Assembly (NCBI RefSeq): GCF_900590885.1
Contig: NZ_UUON01000001.1
Coordinates: 868,001 to 932,000, forward strand
Source of the DNA: Pseudomonas viridiflava
GTDB taxonomy: Bacteria; Pseudomonadota; Gammaproteobacteria; Pseudomonadales; Pseudomonadaceae
DNA: 64,000 nucleotides
Direction: 5' to 3'
Shown here piece after piece: positions 8,596 to 17,738 of this stretch. Positions within the stretch are counted from its first letter, which is position 1. Each line of letters opens with the position of its first letter. The translations under genes and the position numbers were made by a program. The notes beneath the pieces were generated by a model. That model was not told the DNA's origin. It ran no database searches and saw only the letters and a program-made list of their open reading frames with translations.

Positions 8596-10120
8596 GGGCC
8601 ACCACCTGATCGCCACCGGTGGCGAGGTCAATAATACGTTCCTGAGAAATGACGTGGCCCGAGGCCCCGCCGACTTCGGCCACCAACTGGCCTTCGCGCA
8701 TGATCAACACGCGGTCGCACGTGCCGATGATTTCCGGCAACTCGCTGGAGATCACCACAATGCCTACCCCGGCCTGGGCCAGTTGATTGATGATGCGGTA
8801 GATCTCGGACTTGGAGCCGATGTCCACGCCTCGTGTGGGTTCGTCGAGGATCAGCACGTGCGGCTTGACCTCCAGCAGCCGCGCCAGCAGCACCTTTTGC
8901 TGGTTGCCACCGGAGAGTGAACCGACATTGACCTTGCCCGACGCCACCCGAATCGACAGTGACTTGATCGCGTCATTCGCACGTTGCCTGGCGTGGCTGC
9001 GGTCTAGCACGCCGCCGGCATGCGCGTCCGGCACACAGGCGCAGACATTGATGTTGTCGGCCACGCTCATGTCGAGGAACAGCCCCTGGGCCTTGCGATC
9101 TTCGGTGAGGTAGACCACGCCGGCGCGGATCGCATCCGCCGGGGTGCGCAGTTGGGTGACGGTCTTGCCGACCACTTCAAGGGTGCCGCTGGTGCGCGGG
9201 TCGGCGGCGAAGATCAGCCGCGCCAGCTCGGTGCGCCCTGCCCCGACCAGCCCGGCAATGCCCAGCACTTCACCGGCATGCAGGTCGAAACTGCAGTTGC
9301 GCACGCGTTTGCCGTCGGCCATGTCGCGCACGCGCATCACCACGTTGCCGGGGTTGTAGGCCGCGTGCTCCTTCTTGTAGAAGCCGGACAGGTCGCGGCC
9401 CACCATCATCTTTACCAGCACCTCGGCCGACAGTGCATCACGGGTCAGCTCGCCAATGTACTGGCCGTCGCGCAGCACCGAAACGCGGTCCGACAGCTCG
9501 TAGATCTCCGCCATGCGGTGGCTGATATAAATGATCGCCAGGCCCTGGCTGCGCAGTTGCTTGATCAGCGCAAACAGGCGGTCGGTCTCACGAGACGACA
9601 GCGGCGTGGTCGGCTCATCCATCACCAGGATCCTGGCGTGGGCATGCAGGGCACGGGCGATTTCCACCAGTTGGCGCTCGGCAATCGACAGGCTGCTGAC
9701 TTTGGTTGCGGGAGTGAACTCGGCGCCCAGGCGTTGCAGCACCTCTACGCAGCCGGCCTGCATGCCCTTGCGGTCGATGGTCCAGCCGCGGCGCAGTTCG
9801 CGGCCCAGGTAGATGTTTTCGGCCACGCTGAGGTTCGGGCACAGGCTCAGTTCCTGATAGATCACGGCGATGCCGAGGGCTTTGGCGGTGGCGGGATTGT
9901 AAGTGGCGATGGGTTGGCCGCCGATGCGGATTTCACCGCCGGGGTCGGCCTGGTAGGCGCCGGAGAGGATTTTCATCAAGGTGGATTTGCCGGCGCCGTT
10001 CTCCCCCATCAAGGCGTGGATTTCGCCGGGGTAGACCTTCAGGCCGACAGCTTTGAGCACGCGCAAACCGTTGAAGGTTTTGCTGATGCCCTGCATCTCA
10101 AGCAAGGGTTCAAGGCTCAT
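8588..10120 (-). CDS. Sugar ABC transporter ATP-binding protein (RbsA type, two ATPase domains)
   Basis: 510 residues, the usual length of the duplicated sugar-import ATPases. First domain: Walker [10 protein letters not shown], Walker [13 protein letters not shown]. Second domain: degenerate Walker A ([10 protein letters not shown]), intact signature SGGNQQK and Walker [15 protein letters not shown] degenerate second P-loop is normal for RbsA/XylG/MglA. First gene of the operon, with AGGAGC upstream of the ATG at 10120; the promoter must lie in 10121-10260. Confidence 0.92.
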   Translation of the reverse strand: MSLEPLLEMQGISKTFNGLRVLKAVGLKVYPGEIHALMGENGAGKSTLMKILSGAYQADPGGEIRIGGQPIATYNPATAKALGIAVIYQELSLCPNLSVAENIYLGRELRRGWTIDRKGMQAGCVEVLQRLGAEFTPATKVSSLSIAERQLVEIARALHAHARILVMDEPTTPLSSRETDRLFALIKQLRSQGLAIIYISHRMAEIYELSDRVSVLRDGQYIGELTRDALSAEVLVKMMVGRDLSGFYKKEHAAYNPGNVVMRVRDMADGKRVRNCSFDLHAGEVLGIAGLVGAGRTELARLIFAADPRTSGTLEVVGKTVTQLRTPADAIRAGVVYLTEDRKAQGLFLDMSVADNINVCACVPDAHAGGVLDRSHARQRANDAIKSLSIRVASGKVNVGSLSGGNQQKVLLARLLEVKPHVLILDEPTRGVDIGSKSEIYRIINQLAQAGVGIVVISSELPEIIGTCDRVLIMREGQLVAEVGGASGHVISQERIIDLATGGDQVVAHG

Positions 10121-10189
10121 GGATGAGCTCCTGGATTTATTATTTTTGTAATCGAGTGCCGCCGACTCTAATGCAGATACATTTGCTTA

Positions 10190-10203
10190 CGCAAGCGCTT
10201 GCG
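10190..10203. promoter_or_regulatory. LacI-type operator, perfect 14-bp palindrome
   Basis: cgcaagcgcttgcg reads the same on both strands and has the central CG typical of LacI-family sites. It lies 70-83 bp upstream of the rbsA-type start. On the minus strand a TTGCGT overlapping its edge, about 18 bp from a TAGAGT, could be the -35/-10 pair, so binding here would block polymerase. Assignment to the operon's own LacI regulator is an inference. Confidence 0.65.
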
Positions 10204-10222
10204 CCGACCAATAATCCGCTAG

Positions 10223-10234
10223 TGAAACGTTTCA
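10223..10234. promoter_or_regulatory. LacI-type operator, perfect 12-bp palindrome
   Basis: tgaaacgtttca is a perfect palindrome with central CG, very close in form to RbsR/PurR/CcpA-class sites. It is 19 bp from the first palindrome in the 292-bp divergent region between the sugar operon and the histidine kinase gene. Two sites with different half-sites suggest either two LacI-family proteins or one with relaxed specificity. Confidence 0.65.
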
Positions 10235-10412
10235 TCAGTGAAGAATGCCCATATCTATCCAAATGAGTGTCATTGCATTCAAAAAGGTATTTCGCGCCAT
10301 CCAAAGGCCATATCTCTGCTATTGTCCAAGCACCTCATCTCCTCCTCGTCGCTTCCCAGCGATCTTCTGTGAGCATGCTCTGCGCCATCGCCTACGCCGA
10401 TGGCGGGCCTGA

Positions 10413-11780
10413 ATGTCACGGAACCTCCCAGCGATGGATACACCGTTAACCCACCCCGGCCAGTCGCGTGCCGAAAAAATCGTCGAGTTCAAACGGCAGA
10501 AAACCCTGCTCAAGACCGGCGCGCTGCAAGACGCGATCTTCAACAGCGCCTATTTCTCGAGCATTGCCACCGACGAAAAAGGCGTGATCCAGATTTTCAA
10601 CGTCGGTGCCGAACGCATGCTCGGCTATGCCGCCGCCGATGTGGTCAACCGCATCACCCCGGCCGACATTTCCGACCCCGCCGAGCTGATCACCCGCGCC
10701 GCCGCCCTCAGCCTGGAACTCGACACACCCATCACCCCAGGCTTTGAAGCCCTGGTGTTCAAGGCCTCGCGCGGCATCGAAGACATCTACGAGCTGACCT
10801 ACATCCGCAAGGACGGCAGCCGCTTGTCGGCGATGGTCTCGGTGACCGCACTGCGCAACCGCAGCGACACCATCATCGGCTACCTGCTGATCGGCACCGA
10901 CAACACCGCGCGCAAACAGGAAGAAGCCGAGCGCAAAGGCTTTGAACGCGCGCTGGAAGAAAAGAACCTGGAGCTGGAACACGCCAGCCACATGAAGTCG
11001 GAGTTCCTCGCCACCATGTCCCATGAGCTGCGCACGCCGCTGAATGCGGTGATCGGCTTCTCCGAGGCGCTCAAGGATGGCCTGGTCGGCGATATGACCG
11101 AGGTGCAGCGCGAATACATCGGCGACATCTTCACCAGCGGCCAGCACCTGCTGTCGCTGATCAACGACATTCTCGACCTGTCCAAGGTCGAGGCCGGGAT
11201 GATGGACCTGGAACTCGAAGCCGTGGAGCTGTCGGGCCTGTTGGCCAACAGCCTGTTGATCGTGCGTGAAAAAGCCGCCCTGCAGCGCATCCAGTTGAAG
11301 CTGGACAGCCAGGGCGACTTTGGCTGCCTGGAGCTGGACCTGCGCAAGACCAAGCAGATCGTCTACAACCTGCTGGCCAACGCGGTGAAGTTCAGCGAGC
11401 ACGGCAGCTCGGTGACCCTGGCGGTGCGCGAGGTCAGCCGCGATCAGGTCGGCCTGGTGCCCGGCGACTGGCCGGTGCACAGCTTCGCCCTGCCCCCCAG
11501 CGCGCACCAGCAGTTCCTGGAATTGAGCGTCAGCGACACCGGCATCGGCATTGCGCCGGATGACATGGGCAAGCTGTTCAAGGCCTTCAGCCAGATCGAC
11601 AGCAGCCTGGCGCGCAAATTTGAAGGCACCGGGCTGGGCCTGGCGATGGTCAAGCAACTCACCGACCTGCACGGCGGCAGCGTTGCCGTGGCCAGCCGTG
11701 CAGACCTTGGCGCACGCTTTGTGGTGTGGCTGCCGCTGCACCGGGCGACGGAGGCTGCCGACACATGGCCGAAATCCTGA
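10413..11780 (+). CDS. PAS-domain sensor histidine kinase
   Basis: 455 residues from ATG 10413; ATG 10434 is an alternative with similar support. One PAS domain (about 45-165, with a GYAAADVVNRITPADI core), a coiled-coil linker rich in Glu, HisKA with the phospho-acceptor His204 in FLATMSHELRTPLN, and HATPase_c with NLLANAVKFSE, SDTGIGIA and GTGLGLAMVKQL. No membrane segment is evident, so it is probably a cytoplasmic sensor. First gene of a three-gene operon with a lone receiver and a receiver-EAL protein; divergent from the sugar operon. Confidence 0.92.
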   Translation: MSRNLPAMDTPLTHPGQSRAEKIVEFKRQKTLLKTGALQDAIFNSAYFSSIATDEKGVIQIFNVGAERMLGYAAADVVNRITPADISDPAELITRAAALSLELDTPITPGFEALVFKASRGIEDIYELTYIRKDGSRLSAMVSVTALRNRSDTIIGYLLIGTDNTARKQEEAERKGFERALEEKNLELEHASHMKSEFLATMSHELRTPLNAVIGFSEALKDGLVGDMTEVQREYIGDIFTSGQHLLSLINDILDLSKVEAGMMDLELEAVELSGLLANSLLIVREKAALQRIQLKLDSQGDFGCLELDLRKTKQIVYNLLANAVKFSEHGSSVTLAVREVSRDQVGLVPGDWPVHSFALPPSAHQQFLELSVSDTGIGIAPDDMGKLFKAFSQIDSSLARKFEGTGLGLAMVKQLTDLHGGSVAVASRADLGARFVVWLPLHRATEAADTWPKS

Positions 11781-12148
11781 TCGTCGAAGACAACGAGGCG
11801 AATATGCGCCTGGCGCGCCTGCTGCTGGTGAACGCCGGGCATAGCGTGCTGTGGGCCGCCGACGGCGAAACCGGCCTGACCCTGGCCCGCGCGAAACAAC
11901 CGGCGCTGATCCTGATGGACATTCAGTTGCCCGGCATGGACGGCCTGGCCGCGACCCGGCTGCTCAAGCAAGACCCACACACCGCGCACATCCCGGTGAT
12001 CGCGCTGACGGCCATGGCCATGAAGGAAGACCGCGAAAAAACCCGCCTGGCCGGTTGCGATGCGTATGTGATCAAACCGCTGCGTTACAAAGAGCTGTAC
12101 CAAGTGATCGACACCCTGCTGAACCCCACCAATACACCGCCTACATGA
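11765..12148 (+). CDS. Single-domain response regulator (CheY/DivK-like receiver)
   Basis: 127 residues from the ATG at 11765, overlapping the kinase stop by 16 bp. A complete receiver domain: acidic pair ED at 8-9, phospho-acceptor Asp52 in LILMDIQLPGMDG, Thr/Ala switch in IALTAMAM, and Lys in VIKPLRY. There is no output domain, so it likely acts by protein contact or as a phosphate shuttle between the kinase and the EAL regulator that follows 9 bp later. Confidence 0.9.
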   Translation: MAEILIVEDNEANMRLARLLLVNAGHSVLWAADGETGLTLARAKQPALILMDIQLPGMDGLAATRLLKQDPHTAHIPVIALTAMAMKEDREKTRLAGCDAYVIKPLRYKELYQVIDTLLNPTNTPPT

Positions 12149-12157
12149 GTCCTCTCC

Positions 12158-13417
12158 ATGGCCAGCTCACCCGCAACGCTGTTGATCGTTGATGACGAAC
12201 CCCAGGTTCGCAAGCTGTTGGAAACCCTGCTGCGCCATGAGGGCTACGAAACCCTGAGCGCGAGCAACGGTGAAGAAGCCTTGCGGTTGGTGGCGCAACA
12301 GCCGCCGGACCTGGTGCTGCTGGACATCATGATGCCCGGCATGGACGGCTATGAAGTCGCCAGCCAGCTCAAGGGCAACCCCGCCACGGCGAATATCCCG
12401 ATCATTATGCTCTCGGCCTTGAGCGAATCCAGCGCGCGGGTCAGTGGCCTGGAAACCGGCGCCGAGGAATTTATCAGCAAGCCCATAGAACGCGTCGAAC
12501 TCTGGCTGCGGGTGCGCAACCTGCTGCGGCTCAAGGCCCATGGCGACCAGTTGCAGAAACATAGCCAGATGCTCGAACAGCAGCTGCAACAACATACCGA
12601 CGAACACGCACGGCTGGACGTGCACGACCTGGCCCGCCTCGAACTGGAAAAAGCCCTGCGCCTGGCCGTTGAGCGCGAAGAATTCGCCCTGCATTACCAA
12701 CCCAAGGTCGAGTTGGCCGGCGGCGCCGTGTGTGCCCTGGAAGCCCTGCTGCGCTGGGATCGGCCCGGTTATGGCGCAGTATCGCCGGCCGTGTTTGTAC
12801 CGGTGCTGGAAAGCCTGGGGCTGATCGTGCCGGTGGGCCGCTGGGTGATCGACCGCGTGTGCCGGCAGATCGCTGAATGGCAACGCAGCGCCATCGGGCC
12901 GATTGAAGTCTCGGTGAACGTCTCCGGCCATCAACTGATCGAGGGTGACCTGATCGCCGACATCGCCCAGAGCCTGGCCGACCACGGCGTTGATGCCCAT
13001 TGGCTGGAGGTCGAGTTGACCGAAAGTTCGCTGATGGAAAACACCCAGCACACCATCACGGGTCTGCAACGCTTGCGCGCTATGGGTGTGAAAATCTCCA
13101 TCGACGACTTTGGCACCGGCTACTCCAGCCTGGCCTACCTGCGCCGGTTCCCCATCGATACGTTGAAGATCGATATCGCGTTTATCCGCGAAGTCACCAG
13201 CAACCCGCAGGATGCGGCGATTACCCGCACCATCATTGAACTGGCCCATAGCCTGGATCTGCGCGTGGTGGCCGAAGGTGTCGAAACCCAGGCGCAACTG
13301 GCGTTCCTCAAAGCGGCGGGCTGTGACCAGATCCAGGGTTACCTGTTCAGCCGGCCGTTGCCGATGGCCGAGCTTGAGCGGCTACTTTTGGAAAAAAGCG
13401 GGTTGGTCGGACCGTAG
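12158..13417 (+). CDS. Response regulator with EAL c-di-GMP phosphodiesterase domain
   Basis: 419 residues. Receiver (about 5-125) with acidic DDE and Asp56 in [13 protein letters not shown]; a Gln-rich coiled-coil linker (about 130-160); EAL domain (about 165-410). The catalytic set is complete: E195 of EALLRW, N in NVSG, E in ELTES, the [10 protein letters not shown] loop, K in LKID, E in EGVE and Q in QGYLF. It should therefore hydrolyse c-di-GMP to pGpG. No GGDEF domain. The preceding kinase is the likely input, linking an unknown cytoplasmic signal to motility or biofilm state. Confidence 0.92.
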   Translation: MASSPATLLIVDDEPQVRKLLETLLRHEGYETLSASNGEEALRLVAQQPPDLVLLDIMMPGMDGYEVASQLKGNPATANIPIIMLSALSESSARVSGLETGAEEFISKPIERVELWLRVRNLLRLKAHGDQLQKHSQMLEQQLQQHTDEHARLDVHDLARLELEKALRLAVEREEFALHYQPKVELAGGAVCALEALLRWDRPGYGAVSPAVFVPVLESLGLIVPVGRWVIDRVCRQIAEWQRSAIGPIEVSVNVSGHQLIEGDLIADIAQSLADHGVDAHWLEVELTESSLMENTQHTITGLQRLRAMGVKISIDDFGTGYSSLAYLRRFPIDTLKIDIAFIREVTSNPQDAAITRTIIELAHSLDLRVVAEGVETQAQLAFLKAAGCDQIQGYLFSRPLPMAELERLLLEKSGLVGP

Positions 13418-13437
13418 CAACTTAAACCCGGTGCACC

Positions 13438-13465
13438 TGTGGGCGGGGGCTTGCTCCCTCCCACA
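13438..13465. repeat. REP element (degenerate GTGGGAGGGGGC type)
   Basis: An inverted repeat of the form TGTGGGCGGGGGCTTG-CTCCCTCCCACA between the EAL gene and the antiporter gene. It is a slightly diverged single copy of the repeat seen intact at 18709, 26518, 37649 and 41081. Confidence 0.75.
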
Positions 13466-13602
13466 TTTGGATCAGTGCCAGGCTGGATATTGCGCGTTGA
13501 CGTTGGCCGCGTCGTTGATGTACGGAGTACGACAAATCGCATTGAACCTGCGTACGGCCAGGCCCCTCAAACCTGGATAGACCACGGCCTGGGGCTCGCT
13601 CG

Positions 13603-14955
13603 ATGACGTTCATCCTATGGTTGGCCGTACTGGGCGCAGTGCTGTTGACCCTCGCCCTCACCTCCTCCTACTTGCGCTGGATGCCGGTGACCACCTCGGC
13701 GGTCTGCCTGTTGCTGGGCATCGGCATCGGCCCGTTGGGCGTGGACCTGCTGCATCTGGATATCAAGGGTTCTGCGCGCTGGATGGAGCACCTCACCGAA
13801 GTCGCGGTGCTGTTTTCGCTGTTCGTCAGCGGGCTCAAGCTGCGCTTGCCGCTCAAGCACCGCACCTGGCGCATTGCGTTCGGCATGGCCGGGCCGGTCA
13901 TGTTGCTGACCATCCTCGGTATCTGCACAGTGTTGCATTACCTGTTCGAATTGTCCTGGGGGGTGTCGCTGCTGGTCGGCGCCATTCTGGCACCGACTGA
14001 TCCGGTGCTGGCGGGGCTGGTTCAGGTCAACAACGCCCAGGACTACGACGCGCTGCGCTTCGGCCTGTCCGGGGAAGCGGGCCTGAACGACGGCACGGCC
14101 TTTCCCTTTGTGATCTTTGCGCTGTTGTTCATGCAGCACGGCGGGTTTGATGGCGACTGGTTCGGCGGCTGGGTGCTCAAGAACCTGTTGTGGGCGGTGC
14201 CGGCCGGGCTGTTGACGGGTTACTGGATGGGCCGGGGCATCGGCCGCATGACCCTGTGGCTGCGCATCACCAACAGTGACAGCACGCTTTCCCCGAATGA
14301 CTACCTGACCCTGGCACTGATCGCCCTCGCCTACGTGGCGGCCGAGGCGGTGGGCGGTTATGGCTTTCTGTCGGTGTTTGCCGCCGGGCTTGGCCTGCGC
14401 CAGGCGGAGTTCAGGTCTACCGGCCATTCACAGACCCCCTCGGAGCACCTGGCATTGCCGGTGGTGGGCCACCTGGAAGTGGAGCCGGAACGCGCCCTGC
14501 AGGGCGATGTGAGCGACCTTCAAGACACACAGATCGCCGCCGGCGTGATGATGGGCGACATGCTCTCGTTCGGCAGCCTGGTGGAGCGCTCGATGGAAGT
14601 GTTTCTGGTCACGGTGCTGGGGGTGGTGCTGGCCAGCCACTGGGATTGGCGCGCGTTGCCGGTGGCGGCGCTGCTGTTCTGGGTGATCCGCCCACTCAGT
14701 GTGTTTGCCATGCCGTGGGGCCGGCTGATCGATCGGCAGCAGCGCGGCCTGATGGGTTGGTTCGGTATTCGCGGGATCGGCAGCATTTACTACCTATTCT
14801 ACGCGCTCAACCATGGGCTGATCGGCACCAGCAGCACGGTGGCGGTCAACCTGACCCTTTCGGTGATCGCCTTGAGCATCGTCGTTCATGGCCTCAGTAC
14901 CCAGCCGATGCTGGCGTGGTATGAACGACGTGCCAAGGTAAATACTCAGTCCTGA
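13603..14955 (+). CDS. CPA1-family cation:proton antiporter
   Basis: 450 residues with about 12 hydrophobic helices. The transport core carries GAILAPTDPVLAG and GEAGLNDGTAFP, matching the ND-type ion-binding motif of NhaP/NHE exchangers. It exchanges Na+ or K+ for protons across the inner membrane. A hydrophilic insertion (about 275-310) separates helices near the C-terminal third. The start at 13603 places the first helix at residue 3. The 3' end overlaps the small acidic gene on the opposite strand by 10 bp. Confidence 0.88.
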   Translation: MTFILWLAVLGAVLLTLALTSSYLRWMPVTTSAVCLLLGIGIGPLGVDLLHLDIKGSARWMEHLTEVAVLFSLFVSGLKLRLPLKHRTWRIAFGMAGPVMLLTILGICTVLHYLFELSWGVSLLVGAILAPTDPVLAGLVQVNNAQDYDALRFGLSGEAGLNDGTAFPFVIFALLFMQHGGFDGDWFGGWVLKNLLWAVPAGLLTGYWMGRGIGRMTLWLRITNSDSTLSPNDYLTLALIALAYVAAEAVGGYGFLSVFAAGLGLRQAEFRSTGHSQTPSEHLALPVVGHLEVEPERALQGDVSDLQDTQIAAGVMMGDMLSFGSLVERSMEVFLVTVLGVVLASHWDWRALPVAALLFWVIRPLSVFAMPWGRLIDRQQRGLMGWFGIRGIGSIYYLFYALNHGLIGTSSTVAVNLTLSVIALSIVVHGLSTQPMLAWYERRAKVNTQS

Positions 14956-15080
14956 TCTTCGGTGTTGCCTACATCCGCCGCTTCATCCAGATCATTGAGC
15001 GGCACCTCTGCATCATCCATCAGCGATCCGGGATCTTCATTGCCCGGATCGTTGAGTTCTTCTTCCAGTTCTTTGGACAT
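14946..15080 (-). CDS. Small acidic protein of 44 residues, function unknown
   Basis: Reading from the ATG at 15080 gives MSKELEEELNDPGNEDPGSL and on to a TGA at 14946-14948, 44 residues, very rich in Asp and Glu. A strong GAGGAGA ribosome-binding site precedes the ATG. The gene follows the 70-residue acidic gene by 11 bp, so the two are probably cotranscribed. No known domain; the composition suggests an intrinsically disordered cytoplasmic protein. The 10-bp antisense overlap with the antiporter stop is unremarkable. Confidence 0.65.
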   Translation of the reverse strand: MSKELEEELNDPGNEDPGSLMDDAEVPLNDLDEAADVGNTEDQD

Positions 15081-15091
15081 GACCGTCTCCT

Positions 15092-15304
15092 CTAACCGCC
15101 TTGGGTATCGATATCGGCATCGGTTTCAGGCTTGGGCTCGCGCTCGGGCTCGAAGTCTGGACTGTAGTCGTTTTCCTTCGCCTTGGGGTCGGCGTCAGGT
15201 TTTGGATCTTTGGGTGCATCGGCCGCTGTGCCGGGGGCCGGCTCGCCGCCGTCGATGGCGGGGTCGTTACGGCCACTGACTTGGGGATCGTTGTCTGTGC
15301 TCAT
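15092..15304 (-). CDS. Small Pro/Asp/Glu-rich disordered protein, function unknown
   Basis: 70 residues of low-complexity acidic sequence (STDNDPQVSGRNDPAIDGGE then repeated Pro-Lys/Asp/Glu stretches), with GAGGTGAG just upstream of the ATG at 15304. It has no hydrophobic core, signal peptide or recognisable domain and is probably disordered. It pairs with the 44-residue acidic protein downstream. The good ribosome-binding site and tight spacing argue that both are genuine genes. Confidence 0.7.
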   Translation of the reverse strand: MSTDNDPQVSGRNDPAIDGGEPAPGTAADAPKDPKPDADPKAKENDYSPDFEPEREPKPETDADIDTQGG

Positions 15305-15375
15305 GGCTCACCTCGTGTGAAAACGCAACCTGCGTTTAATTAAGGTCGCGCGCAGGTGGGCGAAGTTCCAATTGC

Positions 15376-15921
15376 TTAAGAACCCGGATTATCCACCTGG
15401 ATGTAAAACGCGTAGGCCCCCAGCAACACCCAGAACACCATAAACAGCCACGGCGCGCGCATCGAGAACAGCAGCGACTTGCGGTAGCCCTTGTGGGACG
15501 ACTCCACCTCGGAAAACAGCGGCGACTCATCGTAGGCCAGGCCCATCACCGGCTCGCTGCGCAGCAGTTCGCTCTGCTTGTAGTGCCAGTGGTCGATGAT
15601 TTCGTAGGCGGCGCGAATGCCCGGCCAGGCGTTCAGCGAACTGAGAATGCCGAGCAAGGCCAGGAACACCGGCACCACCAGGGTGAACAGCTTGCCCCAC
15701 TCCGGGTTGAGGTTGCCCATGCCGGACACGAAGGCGATGACCAGGAACGACTGCGCGGTGAGGTAGGCGTCGGTGCGGTTGGCGAGGATGGTGGTTTCGT
15801 ACTGGATTTCGCGTCGGTAGAAGTCCAGGCGGTCCTTGGGCGAGCCGAAGATCTTGGCGTTGTGTTCGCTGTGGTCGTCCAGAGTCGATTCCGGCGTGTT
15901 GGGTGAAATGATTCTGGGCAC
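15376..15921 (-). CDS. Inner-membrane protein of unknown function
   Basis: 181 residues. Soluble N-terminus (1-50), a pair of membrane helices at about 55-100 (SFLVIAFVSGMG, LFTLVVPVFLALLGILS), a soluble stretch with charged residues (100-150), then a last helix near 155-175 (WLFMVFWVLLGAYAFYI). The two-helix hairpin with flanking cytosolic helices resembles SLATT-type membrane proteins in layout, but the sequence alone does not prove that. Upstream of two small acidic genes on the same strand, 71 bp apart. Confidence 0.75.
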   Translation of the reverse strand: MPRIISPNTPESTLDDHSEHNAKIFGSPKDRLDFYRREIQYETTILANRTDAYLTAQSFLVIAFVSGMGNLNPEWGKLFTLVVPVFLALLGILSSLNAWPGIRAAYEIIDHWHYKQSELLRSEPVMGLAYDESPLFSEVESSHKGYRKSLLFSMRAPWLFMVFWVLLGAYAFYIQVDNPGS

Positions 15922-16018
15922 ATCCGTGCTCCATGCGGGGGCTGAGGCTGTTTAGAAGAATGGCTGGCGGGTGAAGTTCAAGTTTGTTCGTGCACCAAGT
16001 TAGAGCGGTAAGTGCGCT

Positions 16019-16108
16019 TGTGGCGAGCGGGTTTACCTGGAGTGCGCAGCGCTCGGGCTTTTTTTGGGGCCGCTGCGCAGCCCAGCGCGGGCAAGCCCGC
16101 TCGCCACA
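16019..16108. repeat. Nested inverted repeat (second class of intergenic repeat)
   Basis: tgtggcgagcggg (16019-16031) pairs exactly with cccgctcgccaca (16096-16108); inside it, tgcgcagcg (16043-16051) pairs with cgctgcgca (16071-16079). The whole can form a long two-tier hairpin. It occupies the middle of the 405-bp gap 15922-16326, in which no gene is seen. The outer arms resemble TGTGGCGAGCGGG repeats common between genes in fluorescent pseudomonads. Confidence 0.75.
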
Positions 16109-16326
16109 TAAGCGTGCTCGGCAAAAAGTCCTTTCCGGCACAACCATTGCTTTATCCATTCATCTGCCCGGATACAGGAGCATTCGTTACCCCCCGACCC
16201 AGAGCCGACCCCATAAGAAAGTAAGGACCAGGTCTGTTGGCACCATCAGCCACGGGCTCATAAAAAATGCGGTTTTTTAAGCGGCAGTGCCACCCAAGCT
16301 TCCCTGGGCACTGACAAGGTACTGGA

Positions 16327-17736
16327 ATGGCTCGATCTTTCTTTGATGAAATGAATGACGCAAACGGCAAGTGCCGTGCGCACTATCAGGATTTCTCCCG
16401 CTGGCTGGCCAACACGCCGCCGGAACTGCTGGCCCAGCGTCGGCGCGAAGCCGATTTGCTGTTCCATCGCGCCGGGATCACCTTCACCCTCTATGGCGAC
16501 GAGCAAGACACCGAACGCCTGATCCCTTTCGACATCATCCCGCGCAGCATCCCCGCCAGTGAATGGAGCGTGATCGAACGCGGCTGCATCCAGCGCGTCA
16601 ATGCGCTGAACATGTTCCTGGCCGACATCTACCACGACCAGCGCATCATCAAGGCCGGGATCATTCCCGCCGACCAGGTGCTGGGCAACGAGGGCTACCA
16701 GAAGGCCATGGTCGGTCTGGACCTGCACCGCGACATCTACTCGCACATTTCCGGTGTCGACCTGGTGCGCGACGGCGACGGCACCTACTACGTGCTCGAA
16801 GACAACCTGCGCACTCCCAGCGGCGTGAGCTACATGCTCGAAGACCGCAAGATGATGATGCGCCTGTTCCCCGAAGTGTTCGCCAAGCAGCGCATCGCGC
16901 CGGTGGACCACTACCCCAACCTGCTGCTCAAAACCCTGAAAAGCTCCAGCCGCCTGGACAACCCCAACGTGGTGGTACTCACCCCGGGCCGCTTCAACAG
17001 CGCGTTTTTCGAGCACGCGTTCCTGGCCCGGGAAATGGGCGTGGAACTGGTGGAAGGCGCCGACCTGTTCGTGCACGACCTCAAGGTGTTCATGCGCACC
17101 ACCGATGGCCCCAAGGCGGTGGATGTGATCTACCGACGCATCGACGACGCGTTTCTCGACCCGCAGGCGTTCAACCCCGACTCGATGCTCGGCGTGCCTG
17201 GGCTGGTGGCCGCGTATTGCGCCGGCAATGTGGTGCTGGCGAATGCCATCGGCACCGGCGTGGCCGATGACAAGTCGATCTACCCCTACGTGCCCGCGAT
17301 GATCAAGTTTTACCTGGATGAAGAACCCATCCTGCAAAACGTGCCGACCTTCCAGTGCCGCAAGCCGGATGAGCTGTCCCACGTACTGGCCAACTTGGCG
17401 GAACTGGTGGTCAAGGAAACCCAAGGCTCCGGCGGCTACGGCATGCTGGTGGGCCCGGCCTCCACGGCGGCCGAGATCGAAGACTTCCGTCAACGCATCA
17501 AGGCGCGCCCGCACGCCTACATCGCCCAACCGACCCTGAGCCTGTCCACCTGCCCCACCTTCGTCGAAAACGGCATCGCGCCCCGGCACATCGACCTGCG
17601 GCCATTCGTGCTCTCCGGCAAGGAAACCCGCCTGGTGCCCGGCGGCCTCACGCGGGTGGCCCTGCGTGAAGGCTCGTTGATCGTCAACTCGTCCCAAGGC
17701 GGCGGAACCAAGGACACCTGGGTGGTGGAGGGCTGA
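16327..17736 (+). CDS. Circularly permuted type 2 ATP-grasp protein (COG2308)
   Basis: 469 residues. Shows the conserved blocks of this family: RAGITFTLYGD, FDIIPRSIPASEW, ALNMFLADIYHDQRI, YYVLEDNLRTPSGVSYMLEDR and YVPAMIKFYLDEEP. The fold suggests ATP-dependent carboxylate-amine ligation; the peptide or amide product is unknown. It is followed 2 bp later by the alpha-E partner, the standard pairing. In many genomes a transglutaminase-like gene comes third, but none is present here. Confidence 0.92.
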   Translation: MARSFFDEMNDANGKCRAHYQDFSRWLANTPPELLAQRRREADLLFHRAGITFTLYGDEQDTERLIPFDIIPRSIPASEWSVIERGCIQRVNALNMFLADIYHDQRIIKAGIIPADQVLGNEGYQKAMVGLDLHRDIYSHISGVDLVRDGDGTYYVLEDNLRTPSGVSYMLEDRKMMMRLFPEVFAKQRIAPVDHYPNLLLKTLKSSSRLDNPNVVVLTPGRFNSAFFEHAFLAREMGVELVEGADLFVHDLKVFMRTTDGPKAVDVIYRRIDDAFLDPQAFNPDSMLGVPGLVAAYCAGNVVLANAIGTGVADDKSIYPYVPAMIKFYLDEEPILQNVPTFQCRKPDELSHVLANLAELVVKETQGSGGYGMLVGPASTAAEIEDFRQRIKARPHAYIAQPTLSLSTCPTFVENGIAPRHIDLRPFVLSGKETRLVPGGLTRVALREGSLIVNSSQGGGTKDTWVVEG

Positions 17737-17738
17737 GT

